A DNA stretch of 64,000 nt, from NCBI RefSeq assembly GCF_009765975.1, contig NZ_LMUJ01000108.1:128646-192645 (forward strand). The letters run 5' to 3'. The position numbers and the translations under genes are program-made. Shown piece after piece: positions 63,477-64,000 of the stretch; position 1 is the stretch's first letter; every line of letters begins with the position of its first letter. Under the pieces are notes generated by a model. That model was not told where the DNA came from, ran no database searches, and worked only from the letters and a program-made list of their open reading frames with translations. This DNA comes from Acidisphaera sp. S103 (GTDB lineage Bacteria; Pseudomonadota; Alphaproteobacteria; Acetobacterales; Acetobacteraceae).

Positions 63477-64000
63477 TTATGGTTCGAAAACGATTTGAAC
63501 GCGCGGTGTGGGATAACATCCCGTCGCGAATTCGATGATTGTGCCATCACGATCGACATTCACATTCTCGGTGATCAGCACGGGCCGGTTACGCGCCATG
63601 CGCAACAACCCGGCTTCCGTCTGAGTGGGCAACCGAGCCGTCACGCGGGTCTGTAGGCGAAGATAGTCATCGACGCCGACGGAACGCAGGGCCTCGGTAA
63701 TACGCGGCGTCGCCTGCAACGCCTGCAGCATCCCCTTCAGTCGCTGCGTCGGGAAATAATGTCGCGTCAAACTCACCGGGCGGTCGTCGGCGAAGCCCAG
63801 ACGTTCCAGCACAACCACCCGGCTGCCGCCTCGTATGCCCAGTCCGGCCGCAACACGCTGATCCGCCGGAACCTCCCGCAACTGCCGGACGACGCCCGAT
63901 GGTTCTTTATTATGCTTCCGTATCCACTCGGAAAATCTTGTTCTGGCCTCGACATTGTAGTCCAGCACGTCCTCGGCAACGAACGAACCCCGCCCTTGCT
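63477..64000 (-). CDS. phnF: GntR family regulator PhnF, N-terminal part beyond the window
   Basis: At least 174 residues open to the right edge with no start inside the window. The first visible residues, QGRGSFVAEDVLDYNV, are the end of a GntR winged helix (VRQGxGTFV). The remainder is a UTRA sensor domain: RTRFSEWIRKHNKEP, VVVLERLGFADDRPVSLTRHYFP and the C-terminal PVLITENVNVD and VQIVFE. PhnF regulators repress phosphonate-use genes. Precedes phnM. Confidence 0.9.
   Translation of the reverse strand, partial: QGRGSFVAEDVLDYNVEARTRFSEWIRKHNKEPSGVVRQLREVPADQRVAAGLGIRGGSRVVVLERLGFADDRPVSLTRHYFPTQRLKGMLQALQATPRITEALRSVGVDDYLRLQTRVTARLPTQTEAGLLRMARNRPVLITENVNVDRDGTIIEFATGCYPTPRVQIVFEP

Overview
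The window looks like chromosome from a GC-rich alphaproteobacterium, most likely Rhodospirillales/Acetobacteraceae. Grounds: GC-rich third positions almost throughout; the zapA - 6S RNA - 5-formyl-THF cyclo-ligase order; rph-rdgB; yebC and ruvC close together; an alphaproteobacterial-type family-4 uracil-DNA glycosylase; and many alphaproteobacterial catabolic families (DUF1348, D-tartrate dehydratase, MmgE/PrpD). I see no rRNA, tRNA, CRISPR array, prophage or intact insertion sequence.

Layout. 1-6.1 kb (minus strand): housekeeping block with a DUF2946-like fragment, moaB, a soluble lytic transglycosylase, a divergent uracil-DNA glycosylase, a two-subunit TPP decarboxylase, rdgB and rph. 6.2-24.7 kb: accessory oxidative metabolism with a flavin reductase, an orphan molybdopterin hydroxylase large subunit, three aldehyde dehydrogenases, a ModE-like regulator fused to a binding-protein domain, an M24 peptidase, a DoxX/TetR/GST group beside a decayed DipZ-like thioredoxin gene, and a D-aminoacylase/aldo-keto reductase/aldehyde dehydrogenase cluster. 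24.8-34.3 kb: gpmI, then a set rich in amide-bond hydrolases (ArgE-like, AstE/ASPA-like, ACMSD-like, membrane dipeptidase) with an ACS-family transporter. 34.5-37.1 kb: a nicotinate phosphoribosyltransferase and class II DAHP synthase. 37.3-44.3 kb: a tightly packed plus-strand operon for a branched-chain-type ABC importer (permease and ATPase fused in one protein), a HAD phosphatase, HemJ and D-tartrate dehydratase. 44.5-50.8 kb: CBS protein, AlaX, Nudix, thiE, zapA, 6S RNA, fau, YmdB-like phosphodiesterase, yebC. 50.9-53.9 kb: a block that separates yebC from ruvC. 54.6-59.9 kb: a LysR regulator divergent from four translationally coupled genes (MFS transporter, PyrK, PyrD class 1B, N-carbamoyl-amino-acid amidase). 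60-64 kb: MmgE/PrpD, a cupin-like protein, and the start of a phosphonate locus (phnM, phnF).

The most interesting candidate system is the 54.6-59.9 kb operon. A membrane importer, both subunits of the NAD-linked dihydroorotate dehydrogenase and a ureido-acid amidase are joined by three ATGA overlaps, which reads better as orotate (or related pyrimidine) breakdown than as biosynthesis. That is inference from gene content.

The second notable signal is a dispersed hairpin family of the form CGTCAT-stem-loop-stem-ATCC, found in five intergenic gaps behind gene ends. Its arms differ between copies, yet four of the five copies keep perfect pairing. One copy is a REPIN-like inverted doublet. A second family (GGATC-AAGGGGC hairpins) lies at 7.3 and 48.4 kb. 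The 6S RNA can form a 12-bp terminal helix that ends one base before the start codon of the next gene.
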